Assembly (NCBI GenBank): GCA_916048095.2
Contig: OU696586.1
Span: 62,001 to 126,000 of the forward strand
DNA length: 64,000 bases
From: Sacculina carcini
Lineage: Eukaryota; Arthropoda; Thecostraca; Sacculinidae
Direction: 5' to 3'
Translations under genes and position numbers: made by a program
Notes under the pieces: model-generated
Database searches by the model: none
The model's input: only the letters and a program-made list of their open reading frames with translations
Told to the model about the DNA's origin: nothing
Part shown: positions 28,087 to 41,300 of the stretch, piece after piece
How the letters are laid out: each line of letters opens with the position of its first letter
Position numbering within the stretch: position 1 is the stretch's first letter

Positions 28087-30119
28087 TTAGGGCACACTTA
28101 GGTAACACTTATGTAACACTTAGGTAACATTTATGTAACACTTAGGTAACACTTAGGTAACACTTAGGTAACACTTAGGTAACACTTAGGGCACACTTAG
28201 GTAACACTTAGGGCACACTTAGGTAACACTTAGGTAACACTTGAGGCACACTTAGTTAACACTTAGGGCACACTTAGGTAACACTTAGGGCACACTTAGG
28301 TAACACTTAGGGAACACTTAGGTAACACTTAGGTAACACTTAGGTAACACTTAGGTAACACTTAGGGTACACTTAGTTAACACTTAGGGCACACTTAGGT
28401 AACACTTAGGTAACACTTAGGTAACACTTAGGGCACACTTAGGTAACACTTAGGGCACACTTAGGTAACACTTATGTAACACTTAGGTAACATTTATGTA
28501 ACACTTAGGTAACACTTAGGTAACACTTAGGTAACACTTAGGTAACACTTAGGGCACACTTAGGTAACACTTAGGGCACACTTAGGTAACACTTAGGGCA
28601 CACTTAGGTAACACTTAGGTAACATTTAGGTAACACTTAGGTAACACTTAGGTAACACTTAGGGCACACTTAGGGCACACTTAGGTAACACTTAGGTAAC
28701 ACTTAGGTAACACTTAGGTAACACTTGGGTAACACTTAGGTAACACTTAGGTAACACTTATGTAACACTTAGGTAACACTTAGGTAACACTTAGGTAACA
28801 CTTAGGTAACACTTAGGTAACACTTAGGTAACACTTAGGTAACACTTAGGTAACACTTAGGTAACACTTAGGGCACACTTAGGGCACACTTAGGTAACAC
28901 TTATGTAACACTTAGGTAACACTTAGGTAACACTTAGGGCACACTTAGGTAACACTTAGGGCACACTTAGGTAACACTTAGGTAACACTTGAGGCACACT
29001 TAGTTAACACTTAGGGCACACTTAGGTAACACTTAGGGCATACTTAGGTAACACTTATGTAACACTTAGGTAACATTTATGTAACACTTAGGTAACACTT
29101 AGGTAACACTTAGGTAACACTTAGGTAACACTTAGGGCACACTTAGGTAACACTTAGGGCACACTTAGGTAACACTTAGGGCACACTTAGGTAACACTTA
29201 GGTAACACTTGAGGCACACTTAGTTAACACTTAGGGCACACTTAGGTAACACTTAGGGCACACTTAGGTAACACTTAGGTAACACTTGAGGCACACTTAG
29301 TTAACACTTAGGGCACACTTAGGTAACACTTAGGGCATACTTAGGTAACACTTAGGTAACACTTAGGTAACACTTAGGTAACACTTAGGTAACACTTAGG
29401 TAACACTTAGGTAACACTTAGGTAACACTTAGGGCACACTTAGGTAACACTTAGGGAACACTTAGGTAACACTTAGGTAACACTTAGGTAACACTTAGGG
29501 CACACTTAGGTAACACTTAGGGCACACTTAGGTAACACTTATGTAACACTTAGGTAACATTTATGTAACACTTAGGTAACACTTAGGGCACACTTAGGTA
29601 ACACTTAGGGCACACTTAGGCAACACTTAGGGCACACTTAGGTAACACTTAGGGCACACTTAGGTAACACTTAGGGTACACTTAGGTAACACTTAGGTAA
29701 CACTTAGGGCACACTTAGGTAACACTTAGGTAACACTTAGGGCACACTTAGGTAACACTTAGGGCACACTTAGGTAACACTTATGTAACACTTAGGTAAC
29801 ATTTATGTAACACTTAGGTAACACTTAGGTAACACTTAGGTAACACTTAGGTAACACTTAGGGCACACTTAGGTAACACTTAGGGCACACTTAGGTAACA
29901 CTTAGGTAACACTTGAGGCACACTTAGTTAACACTTAGGGCACACTTAGGTAACACTTAGGGCATACTTAGGTAACACTTAGGTAACACTTAGGTAACAC
30001 TTAGGTAACACTTAGGTAACACTTAGGTAACACTTAGGTAACACTTAGGTAACACTTAGGGCACACTTAGTTAACACTTAGGGCACACTTAGGTAACACT
30101 TAGGTAACACTTAGGTAAC

Positions 30120-32880
30120 ACTTAGGGCACACTTAGGTAACACTTAGGGCACACTTAGGTAACACTTAGGGCACACTTAGGTAACACTTAGGGCACACTT
30201 AGGTAACACTTAGGGCACACTTAGGTAACACTTAGGTAACACTTGAGGCACACTTAGTTAACACTTAGGGCACACTTAGGTAACACTTAGGGCATACTTA
30301 GGTAACACTTAGGTAACACTTAGGTAACACTTAGGTAACACTTAGGTAACACTTAGGTAACACTTAGGTAACACTTAGGTAACACTTAGGGTACACTTAG
30401 TTAACACTTAGGGCACACTTAGGTAACACTTAGGTAACACTTAGGGTACACTTAGTTAACACTTAAGGCACACTTAGGTAACATTTAGTTAACACTTAGG
30501 GTACACTTAGGTAACACTTAGGTAACACTTAGGTAACACTTAGGTAAGACTTAGGTAACACTTAGGTAACACTTAGGTAACACTTAGGTAACACTTAGGT
30601 AACACTTAGGTAACACTTAGGTAACACTTATGTAACACTTAGGTAACACTTAGGGCACACTTAGGTAACACTTAGGGCACACTTAGGTAACACTTATGTA
30701 ACACTTAGGTAACATTTATGTAACACTTAGGTAACACTTAGGTAACACTTAGGTAACACTTAGGTAACACTTAGGTAACACTTAGGGCACACTTAGGTAA
30801 CACTTAGGGCACACTTAGGTAACACTTAGTTAACACTTAGGGTACACTTAGGTAACACTTAGGTAACACTTAGGTAACACTTAGGTAAGACTTAGGTAAC
30901 ACTTAGGTAACACTTAGGTAACACTTAGGTAACACTTAGGTAACACTTAGGTAACACTTATGTAACACTTAGGTAACACTTAGGGCACACTTAGGTAACA
31001 CTTAGGGCACACTTAGGTAACACTTATGTAACACTTAGGTAACATTTATGTAACACTTAGGTAACACTTAGGTAACACTTAGGTAACACTTAGGTAACAC
31101 TTAGGGCACACTTAGGTAACACTTAGGGCACACTTAGGTAACACTTAGGGCACACTTAGGTAACACTTAGGTAACACTTAGGTAACACTTAGGTAACACT
31201 TAGGTAACACTTAGGGCACACTTAGGGCACACTTAGGTAACACTTAGGTAACACTTAGGTAACACTTAGGTAACACTTGGGTAACACTTAGGTAACACTT
31301 AGGTAACACTTATGTAACACTTAGGTAACACTTAGGTAACACTTAGGTAACACTTAGGTAACACTTAGGTAACACTTAGGTAACACTTAGGTAACACTTA
31401 GGTAACACTTAGGTAACACTTAGGGCACACTTAGGGCACACTTAGGTAACACTTAGGGCACACTTAGGTAACACTTAGGGTACACTTAGGTAACACTTGG
31501 GTAACACTTAGGTAACACTTAGGACACACTTAGGTAACACTTAGGTAACACTTAGGTAACACTTAGGTAACACTTAGGGCACACTTAGGTAACACTTAGG
31601 GCACACTTAGGTAACACTTATGTAACACTTAGGTAACATTCATGTAACACTTAGGTAACACTTAGGGCACACTTAGGTAACACTTAGGTAACACTTAGGG
31701 CACACTTAGGTAACACTTAGGGCACACTTAGGTAACACTTAGGTAACACTTGAGGCACACTTAGTTAACACTTAGGGCACACTTAGGTAACACTTAGGGC
31801 ATACTTAGGTAACACTTAGGTTAGGTAACACTTAGGTAACACTTAGGTAACACTTAGGTAACACTTAGGTAACACTTAGGGCACACTTAGGGCACACTTA
31901 GGTAACACTTAGGGCACACTTAGGTAACACTTAGGGTACACTTAGGTAACACTTGGGTAACACTTAGGTAACACTTAGGACACACTTAGGTAACACTTAG
32001 GTAACACTTAGGTAACACTTAGGTAACACTTAGGGCACACTTAGGTAACACTTAGGGCACACTTAGGTAACACTTATGTAACACTTAGGTAACATTTATG
32101 TAACACTTAGGTAACACTTAGGTAACACTTAGGTAACACTTAGGTAACACTTAGGGCACACTTAGGTAACACTTAGGGCACACTTAGGTAACACTTAGGT
32201 AACACTTGAGGCACACTTAGTTAACACTTAGGGCACACTTAGGTAACACTTAGGGCATACTTAGGTAACACTTAGGTAACACTTAGGTAACACTTAGGTA
32301 ACACTTAGGGCACACTTAGGTAACACTTAGGTAACACTTAGGGCACACTTAGGTAACACTTAGGGCACACTTAGGTAACACTTATGTAACACTTAGGTAA
32401 CATTTATGTAACACTTAGGTAACACTTAGGGCACACTTAGGTAACACTTAGGGCACACTTAGGTAACACTTAGGTAACACTTAGGGCACACTTAGGTAAC
32501 ACTTGGGTAACACTTAGGTTACACTTAGGGCACACTTAGGTAACACTTAGGTAACACTTAGGTAACACTTAGGTAACACTTAGGTAACACTTAGGTAACA
32601 CTTAGGTAACACTTAGGTAACACTTAGGTAACACTTAGGGTACACTTAGTTAACACTTAGGGCACACTTAGGTAACACTTAGGTAACACTTAGGGCACAC
32701 TTAGGTAACACTTAGGGCACACTTAGGTAACACTTATGTAACACTTAGGTAACATTTATGTAACACTTAGGTAACACTTAGGTAACACTTAGGTAACACT
32801 TAGGTAACACTTAGGGCACACTTAGGTAACACTTAGGGCACACTTAGGTAACACTTAGGGCACACTTAGGTAACACTTAG
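30120..32880 (+). repeat. 5.4-kb-offset duplication, left member (copy 2)
   Basis: This is the copy-2 equivalent of 350-3,000, with O at 30,463, the TTAGG insertion at 31,816 and P near 32,514. It retains the ten-unit stretch that copy 1 lacks near 530-560. Confidence 0.83.
31816..31831 (+). repeat. Register shift: 5-bp TTAGG insertion
   Basis: This is the copy-2 equivalent of the insertion at 1,936, exactly 29,880 bp away. Confidence 0.95.
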
Positions 32881-35538
32881 GTAACACTTGAGGCACACTT
32901 AGTTAACACTTAGGGCACACTTAGGTAACACTTAGGGCACACTTAGGTAACACTTAGGTAACACTTGAGGCACACTTAGTTAACACTTAGGGCACACTTA
33001 GGTAACACTTAGGGCATACTTAGGTAACACTTAGGTAACACTTAGGTAACACTTAGGTAACACTTAGGTAACACTTAGGTAACACTTAGGTAACACTTAG
33101 GTAACACTTAGGGCACACTTAGTTAACACTTAGGGAACACTTAGGTAACACTTAGGTAACACTTAGGTAACACTTAGGGCACACTTAGGTAACACTTAGG
33201 GCACACTTAGGTAACACTTATGTAACACTTAGGTAACATTTATGTAACACTTAGGTAACACTTAGGGCACACTTAGGTAACACTTAGGGCACACTTAGGC
33301 AACACTTAGGGCACACTTAGGTAACACTTAGGGCACACTTAGGTAACACTTAGGGTACACTTAGGTAACACTTAGGTAACACTTAGGGCACACTTAGGTA
33401 ACACTTAGGTAACACTTAGGGCACACTTAGGTAACACTTAGGGCACACTTAGGTAACACTTATGTAACACTTAGGTAACATTTATGTAACACTTAGGTAA
33501 CACTTAGGTAACACTTAGGTAACACTTAGGTAACACTTAGGGCACACTTAGGTAACACTTAGGGCACACTTAGGTAACACTTAGGTAACACTTGGGGCAC
33601 ACTTAGTTAACACTTAGGGCACACTTAGGTAACACTTAGGGCATACTTAGGTAACACTTAGGTAACACTTAGGTAACACTTAGGTAACACTTAGGTAACA
33701 CTTAGGTAACACTTAGGTAACACTTAGGTAACACTTAGGGCACACTTAGTTAACACTTAGGGCACACTTAGGTAACACTTAGGTAACACTTAGGTAACAC
33801 TTAGGGCACACTTAGGTAACACTTAGGGCACACTTAGGTAACACTTATGTAACACTTAGGTAACATTTATGTAACACTTAGGTAACACTTAGGTAACACT
33901 TAGGTAACACTTAGGTAACACTTAGGGCACACTTAGGTAACACTTAGGGCACACTTAGGTAACACTTAGGTAACACTTGAGGCACACTTAGTTAACACTT
34001 AGGGCACACTTAGGTAACACTTAGGGCATACTTAGGTAACACTTAGGTAACACTTAGGTAACACTTAGGTAACACTTAGGTAACACTTAGGTAACACTTA
34101 GGTAACACTTAGGGCACACTTAGGTAACACTTAGGGCACACTTAGGTAACACTTAGGTAACACTTAGGGCACACTTAGGTAACACTTAGGGCACACTTAG
34201 GTAACACTTATGTAACACTTAGGGCACACTTAGGTAACACTTAGGGCATACTTAGGTAACACTTAGGTAACACTTAGGGCACACTTATGTAACACTTATG
34301 TAACACTTAGGTAACATTTATGTAACACTTAGGTAACACTTAGGGCACACTTAGGTAACACTTAGGGCACACTTAGGTAACACTTAGGGCACACTTAGGT
34401 AACACTTAGGGCACACTTAGGTAACACTTAGGGCACACTTAGGTAACACTTAGGTAACACTTGAGGCACAATTAGTTAACACTTAGGGCACACTTAGGTA
34501 ACACTTAGGGCATACTTAGGTAACACTTAGGTAACACTTAGGTAACACTTAGGTAACACTTAGGTAACACTTAGGGCACACTTAGGTAACACTTAGGTAA
34601 CACTTGAGGCACACTTAGTTAACACTTAGGGCACACTTAGGTAACACTTAGGGCATACTTAGGTAACACTTAGGTAACACTTAGGTAACACTTAGGTAAC
34701 ACTTAGGTAACACTTAGGTAACACTTAGGTAACACTTAGGTAACACTTAGGGTACACTTAGTTAACACTTAGGGCACACTTAGGTAACACTTAGGTAACA
34801 CTTAGGTAACACTTAGGGCACACTTAGGTAACACTTAGGGCACACTTAGGTAACACTTATGTAACACTTAGGTAACATTTATGTAACACTTAGGTAACAC
34901 TTAGGTAACACTTAGGTAACACTTAGGTAACACTTAGGGCACACTTAGGTAACACTTAGGGCACACTTAGGTAACACTTAGGGCACACTTAGGTAACACT
35001 TAGGTAACACTTAGGTAACACTTAGGTAACACTTAGGTAACACTTAGGTAACACTTAGGGCACACTTAGGGCACACTTAGGTAACACTTAGGTAACACTT
35101 AGGTAACACTTAGGTAACACTTGGGTAACACTTAGGTAACACTTAGGTAACACTTATGTAACACTTAGGTAACACTTAGGTAACACTTAGGTAACACTTA
35201 GGTAACACTTAGGTAACACTTAGGTAACACTTAGGTAACACTTAGGTAACACTTAGGTAACACTTAGGGCACACTTAGGGCACACTTAGGTAACACTTAG
35301 GGCACACTTAGGTAACACTTAGGTAACACTTAGGGCACACTTAGGTAACACTTAGGGCACACTTAGGTAACACTTAGGTAACACTTAGGTAACACTTAGG
35401 TAACACTTAGGGTACACTTAGTTAACACTTAGGGCACACTTAGGTAACACTTAGGTAACACTTAGGGCACACTTAGGTAACACTTAGGGCACACTTAGGT
35501 AACACTTATGTAACACTTAGGTAACATTTATGTAACAC

Positions 35539-35550
35539 TAAAGGTAACAC
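35539..35550 (+). repeat. 12-bp unit TAAAGGTAACAC
   Basis: This is the copy-2 equivalent of 5,659, exactly 29,880 bp away, and the only other 12-bp unit I found. Confidence 0.95.
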
Positions 35551-38300
35551 TTAGGGCACACTTAGGTAACACTTAGGGCACACTTAGGTAACACTTAGGG
35601 CACACTTAGGTAACACTTAGGGCACACTTAGGTAACACTTAGGGCACACTTAGGTAACACTTAGGTAACACTTGAGGCACACTTAGTTAACACTTAGGGC
35701 ACACTTAGGTAACACTTAGGGCATACTTAGGTAACACTTAGGTAACACTTAGGTAACACTTAGGTAACACTTAGGTAACACTTAGGTAACACTTAGGTAA
35801 CACTTAGGTAACACTTAGGGTACACTTAGTTAACACTTAGGGCACACTTAGGTAACACTTAGGTAACACTTAGGGTACACTTAGTTAACACTTAAGGCAC
35901 ACTTAGGTAACACTTAGTTAACACTTAGGGTACACTTAGGTAACACTTAGGTAACACTTAGGTAACACTTAGGTAAGACTTAGGTAACACTTAGGTAACA
36001 CTTAGGTAACACTTAGGTAACACTTAGGTAACACTTAGGTAACACTTAGGTAACACTTATGTAACACTTAGGTAACACTTAGGGCACACTTAGGTAACAC
36101 TTAGGGCACACTTAGGTAACACTTATGTAACACTTAGGTAACATTTATGTAACACTTAGGTAACACTTAGGTAACACTTAGGTAACACTTAGGTAACACT
36201 TAGGGCACACTTAGGTAACACTTAGGGCACACTTAGGTAACACTTAGTTAACACTTAGGGTACACTTAGGTAACACTTAGGTAACACTTAGGTAACACTT
36301 AGGTAAGACTTAGGTAACACTTAGGTAACACTTAGGTAACACTTAGGTAACACTTAGGTAACACTTAGGTAACACTTATGTAACACTTAGGTAACACTTA
36401 GGGCACACTTAGGTAACACTTAGGGCACACTTAGGTAACACTTATGTAACACTTAGGTAACATTTATGTAACACTTAGGTAACACTTAGGTAACACTTAG
36501 GTAACACTTAGGTAACACTTAGGGCACACTTAGGTAACACTTAGGGCACACTTAGGTAACACTTAGGGCACACTTAGGTAACACTTAGGTAACACTTAGG
36601 TAACACTTAGGTAACACTTAGGTAACACTTAGGGCACACATAGGGCACACTTAGGTAACACTTAGGTAACACTTAGGTAACACTTAGGTAACACTTGGGT
36701 AACACTTAGGTAACACTTAGGTAACACTTATGTAACACTTAGGTAACACTTAGGTAACACTTAGGTAACACTTAGGTAACACTTAGGTAACACTTAGGTA
36801 ACACTTAGGTAACACTTAGGTAACACTTAGGTAACACTTAGGGCACACTTAGGGCACACTTAGGTAACACTTAGGGCACACTTAGGTAACACTTAGGGTA
36901 CACTTAGGTAACACTTGGGTAACACTTAGGTAACACTTAGGACACACTTAGGTAACACTTAGGTAACACTTAGGTAACACTTAGGTAACACTTAGGGCAC
37001 ACTTAGGTAACACTTAGGGCACACTTAGGTAACACTTATGTAACACTTAGGTAACATTCATGTAACACTTAGGTAACACTTAGGGCACACTTAGGTAACA
37101 CTTAGGTAACACTTAGGGCACACTTAGGTAACACTTAGGGCACACTTAGGTAACACTTAGGTAACACTTGAGGCACACTTAGTTAACACTTAGGGCACAC
37201 TTAGGTAACACTTAGGGCATACTTAGGTAACACTTAGGTTAGGTAACACTTAGGTAACACTTAGGTAACACTTAGGTAACACTTAGGTAACACTTAGGGC
37301 ACACTTAGGGCACACTTAGGTAACACTTAGGGCACACTTAGGTAACACTTAGGGTACACTTAGGTAACACTTGGGTAACACTTAGGTAACACTTAGGACA
37401 CACTTAGGTAACACTTAGGTAACACTTAGGTAACACTTAGGTAACACTTAGGGCACACTTAGGTAACACTTAGGGCACACTTAGGTAACACTTATGTAAC
37501 ACTTAGGTAACATTTATGTAACACTTAGGTAACACTTAGGTAACACTTAGGTAACACTTAGGTAACACTTAGGGCACACTTAGGTAACACTTAGGGCACA
37601 CTTAGGTAACACTTAGGTAACACTTGAGGCACACTTAGTTAACACTTAGGGCACACTTAGGTAACACTTAGGGCATACTTAGGTAACACTTAGGTAACAC
37701 TTAGGTAACACTTAGGTAACACTTAGGGCACACTTAGGTAACACTTAGGTAACACTTAGGGCACACTTAGGTAACACTTAGGGCACACTTAGGTAACACT
37801 TATGTAACACTTAGGTAACATTTATGTAACACTTAGGTAACACTTAGGGCACACTTAGGTAACACTTAGGGCACACTTAGGTAACACTTAGGTAACACTT
37901 AGGGCACACTTAGGTAACACTTGGGTAACACTTAGGTTACACTTAGGGCACACTTAGGTAACACTTAGGTAACACTTAGGTAACACTTAGGTAACACTTA
38001 GGTAACACTTAGGTAACACTTAGGTAACACTTAGGTAACACTTAGGTAACACTTAGGGTACACTTAGTTAACACTTAGGGCACACTTAGGTAACACTTAG
38101 GTAACACTTAGGGCACACTTAGGTAACACTTAGGGCACACTTAGGTAACACTTATGTAACACTTAGGTAACATTTATGTAACACTTAGGTAACACTTAGG
38201 TAACACTTAGGTAACACTTAGGTAACACTTAGGGCACACTTAGGTAACACTTAGGGCACACTTAGGTAACACTTAGGGCACACTTAGGTAACACTTAGGT
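35550..38300 (+). repeat. 5.4-kb-offset duplication, right member (copy 2)
   Basis: This is the copy-2 equivalent of 5,670-8,408, with O at 35,892 (5,429 from 30,463), the TTAGG insertion at 37,234 (5,418 from 31,816) and P at 37,932. A private base change turns one B unit plus its neighbour into CACACATAGGG at 36,640. Confidence 0.83.
37234..37249 (+). repeat. Register shift: 5-bp TTAGG insertion
   Basis: This is the copy-2 equivalent of the insertion at 7,343, 29,891 bp away. Confidence 0.95.
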
Positions 38301-41300
38301 AACACTTAGGTAACACTTAGGTAACACTTAGGTAACACTTAGGGCACACTTAGGGCACACTTAGGTAACACTTAGGTAACACTTAGGTAACACTTGGGTA
38401 ACACTTAGGTAACACTTAGGTAACACTTATGTAACACTTAGGTAACACTTGGGTAACACTTAGGTAACACTTAGGTAACATTTATGTAACACTTAGGTAA
38501 CACTTAGGGCACACTTAGGTAACACTTAGGGCACACTTAGGTAACACTTAGGGCACACTTAGGTAACACTTAGGGCACACTTAGGTAACACTTAGGGCAC
38601 ACTTAGGTAACACTTAGGGCACACTTAGGTAACACTTAGGTAACACTTGAGGCACACTTAGTTAACACTTAGGGCACACTTAGGTAACACTTAGGGCATA
38701 CTTAGGTAATACTTAGGTAACACTTAGGTAACACTTAGGTAACACTTAGGTAACACTTAGGTAACACTTAGGTAACACTTAGGTAACACTTAGGTAACAC
38801 TTAGGTAACACTTAGGGTACACTTAGTTAACACTTAGGGCACACTTAGGTAACACTTAGTTAACACTTAGGGTACACTTAGGTAACACTTAGGTAACACT
38901 TAGGTAAGACTTAGGTAACACTTAGGTAACACTTAGGTAAGACTTAGGTAACACTTAGGTAACACTTAGGGTACACTTAGGTAACACTTAGGGTACACTT
39001 AGGTAACACTTAGGTAACACTTAGGGCACACTTAGGTAACACTTAGGGCACACTTAGGTAACACTTATGTAACACTTAGGTAACATTCATGTAACACTTA
39101 GGTAACACTTAGGGCACACTTAGGTAACACTTAGGGCACACTTAGGTAACACTTAGGTAACACTTAGGGCACACTTAGGCAACACTTAGGGCACACTTAG
39201 GTAACACTTAGGGCACACTTAGGTAACACTTAGGGTACACTTAGGTAACACTTAGGTAACACTTAGGGCACACTTAGGTAACACTTAGGGCACACTTAGG
39301 TAACACTTATGTAACACTTAGGTAACATTTATGTAACACTTAGGTAACACTTAGGTAACACTTAGGTAACACTTAGGGCACACTTAGGTAACACTTAGGG
39401 CACACTTAGGTAACACTTAGGTAACACTTGAGGCACACTTAGTTAACACTTAGGGCACACTTAGGTAACACTTAGGGCATACTTAGGTAACACTTAGGTA
39501 ACACTTAGGTAACACTTAGGTAACACTTAGGTAACACTTAGGTAACACTTAGGTAACACTTAGGTAACACTTAGGTAACACTTAGGTAACACTTAGGTAA
39601 CACTTAGGTAACACTTAGGTAACACTTAGGTAACACTTAGGTAACACTTAGGGCACACTTAGGGCACACTTAGGTAACACTTAGGGCACACTTAGGTAAC
39701 ACTTAGGTAACACTTAGGGCACACTTAGGTAACACTTAGGGCACACTTAGGTAACACTTAGGTAACACTTAGGTAACACTTAGGTAACACTTAGGGTACA
39801 CTTAGTTAACACTTAGGGCACACTTAGGTAACACTTAGGTAACACTTAGGGCACACTTAGGTAACACTTAGGGCACACTTAGGTAACACTTATGTAACAC
39901 ATAGGTAACATTTATGTAACACTTAGGTAACACTTAGGGCACACTTAGGTAACACTTAGGGCACACTTAGGTAACACTTAGGGCACACTTAGGTAACACT
40001 TAGGGCACACTTAGGTAACACTTAGGTAACACTTGAGGCACACTTAGTTAACACTTAGGGCACACTTAGGTAACACTTAGGGCATACTTAGGTAACACTT
40101 AGGTAACACTTAGGTAACACTTAGGTAACACTTAGGTAACACTTAGGTAACACTTAGGTAACACTTAGGTAACACTTAGGGTACACTTAGGGCACACTTA
40201 GGTAACACTTAGGGCACACTTAGGTAACACTTATGTAACACTTAGGTAACATTCATGTAACACTTAGGTAACACTTAGGGCACACTTAGGTAACACTTAG
40301 GGCACACTTAGGTAACACTTAGGTAACACTTAGGGCACACTTAGGCAACACTTAGGGCACACTTAGGTAACACTTAGGGCACACTTAGGTAACACTTAGG
40401 GTACACTTAGGTAACACTTAGGTAACACTTAGGGCACACTTAGGTAACACTTAGGGCACACTTAGGTAACACTTATGTAACACTTAGGTAACATTTATGT
40501 AACACTTAGGTAACACTTAGGTAACACTTAGGGTACACTTAGGTAACACTTAGGTAACACTTAGGTAACACTTAGGTAACACTTAGGTAACACTTAGGTA
40601 ACACTTAGGTAACACTTAGGTAAGACTTAGGTAACACTTAGGTAACACTTAGGGTACACTTAGGTAACACTTAGGGTACACTTAGGTAACACTTGGGTAA
40701 CACTTAGGTAACACTTGGGACACACTTAGGTAACACTTAGGTAACACTTAGGTAACACTTAGGTAACACTTAGGGCACACTTAGGTAACACTTAGGGCAT
40801 ACTTAGGTAACACTTAGGTAACACTTAGGTAACACTTAGGTAACACTTAGGGCACACTTAGGTAACACTTAGGTAACACTTAGGGCACACTTAGGTAACA
40901 CTTAGGGCACACTTAGGTAACACTTATGTAACACTTAGGTAACATTTATGTAACACTTAGGTAACACTTAGGGCACACTTAGGTAACACTTAGGGCACAC
41001 TTAGGTAACACTTAGGTAACACTTAGGGCACACTTAGGTAACACTTGGGTAACACTTAGGTTACACTTAGGGCACACTTAGGTAACACTTAGGTAACACT
41101 TAGGTAACACTTAGGTAACACTTAGGTAACACTTAGGTAACACTTAGGTAACACTTAGGTAACACTTAGGTAACACTTAGGGTACACTTAGTTAACACTT
41201 AGGGCACACTTAGGTAACACTTAGGTAACACTTAGGGCACACTTAGGTAACACTTAGGGCACACTTAGGTAACACTTATGTAACACTTAGGTAACATTTA

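Larger units (their letters stand above)
25740..30820 (+). repeat. 6.75-kb-offset duplication, right member
   Basis: This is the partner of 19,030-24,070. It ends inside the start of large duplicon copy 2 (O at 30,463), so the 29.9-kb and 6.75-kb duplications overlap and share that edge sequence. The intervening 24.07-25.74 kb holds another N-containing block (N at 25,021, 1,649 bp before the N at 26,670). Confidence 0.83.

Noticed and set aside
583-35902. CTTAAG and GTTAAC palindromes in O and D units as operator-like sites
   Set aside because: These 6-bp palindromes arise from single-base changes in the unit and are spread with the copied blocks. Nothing links them to regulation.
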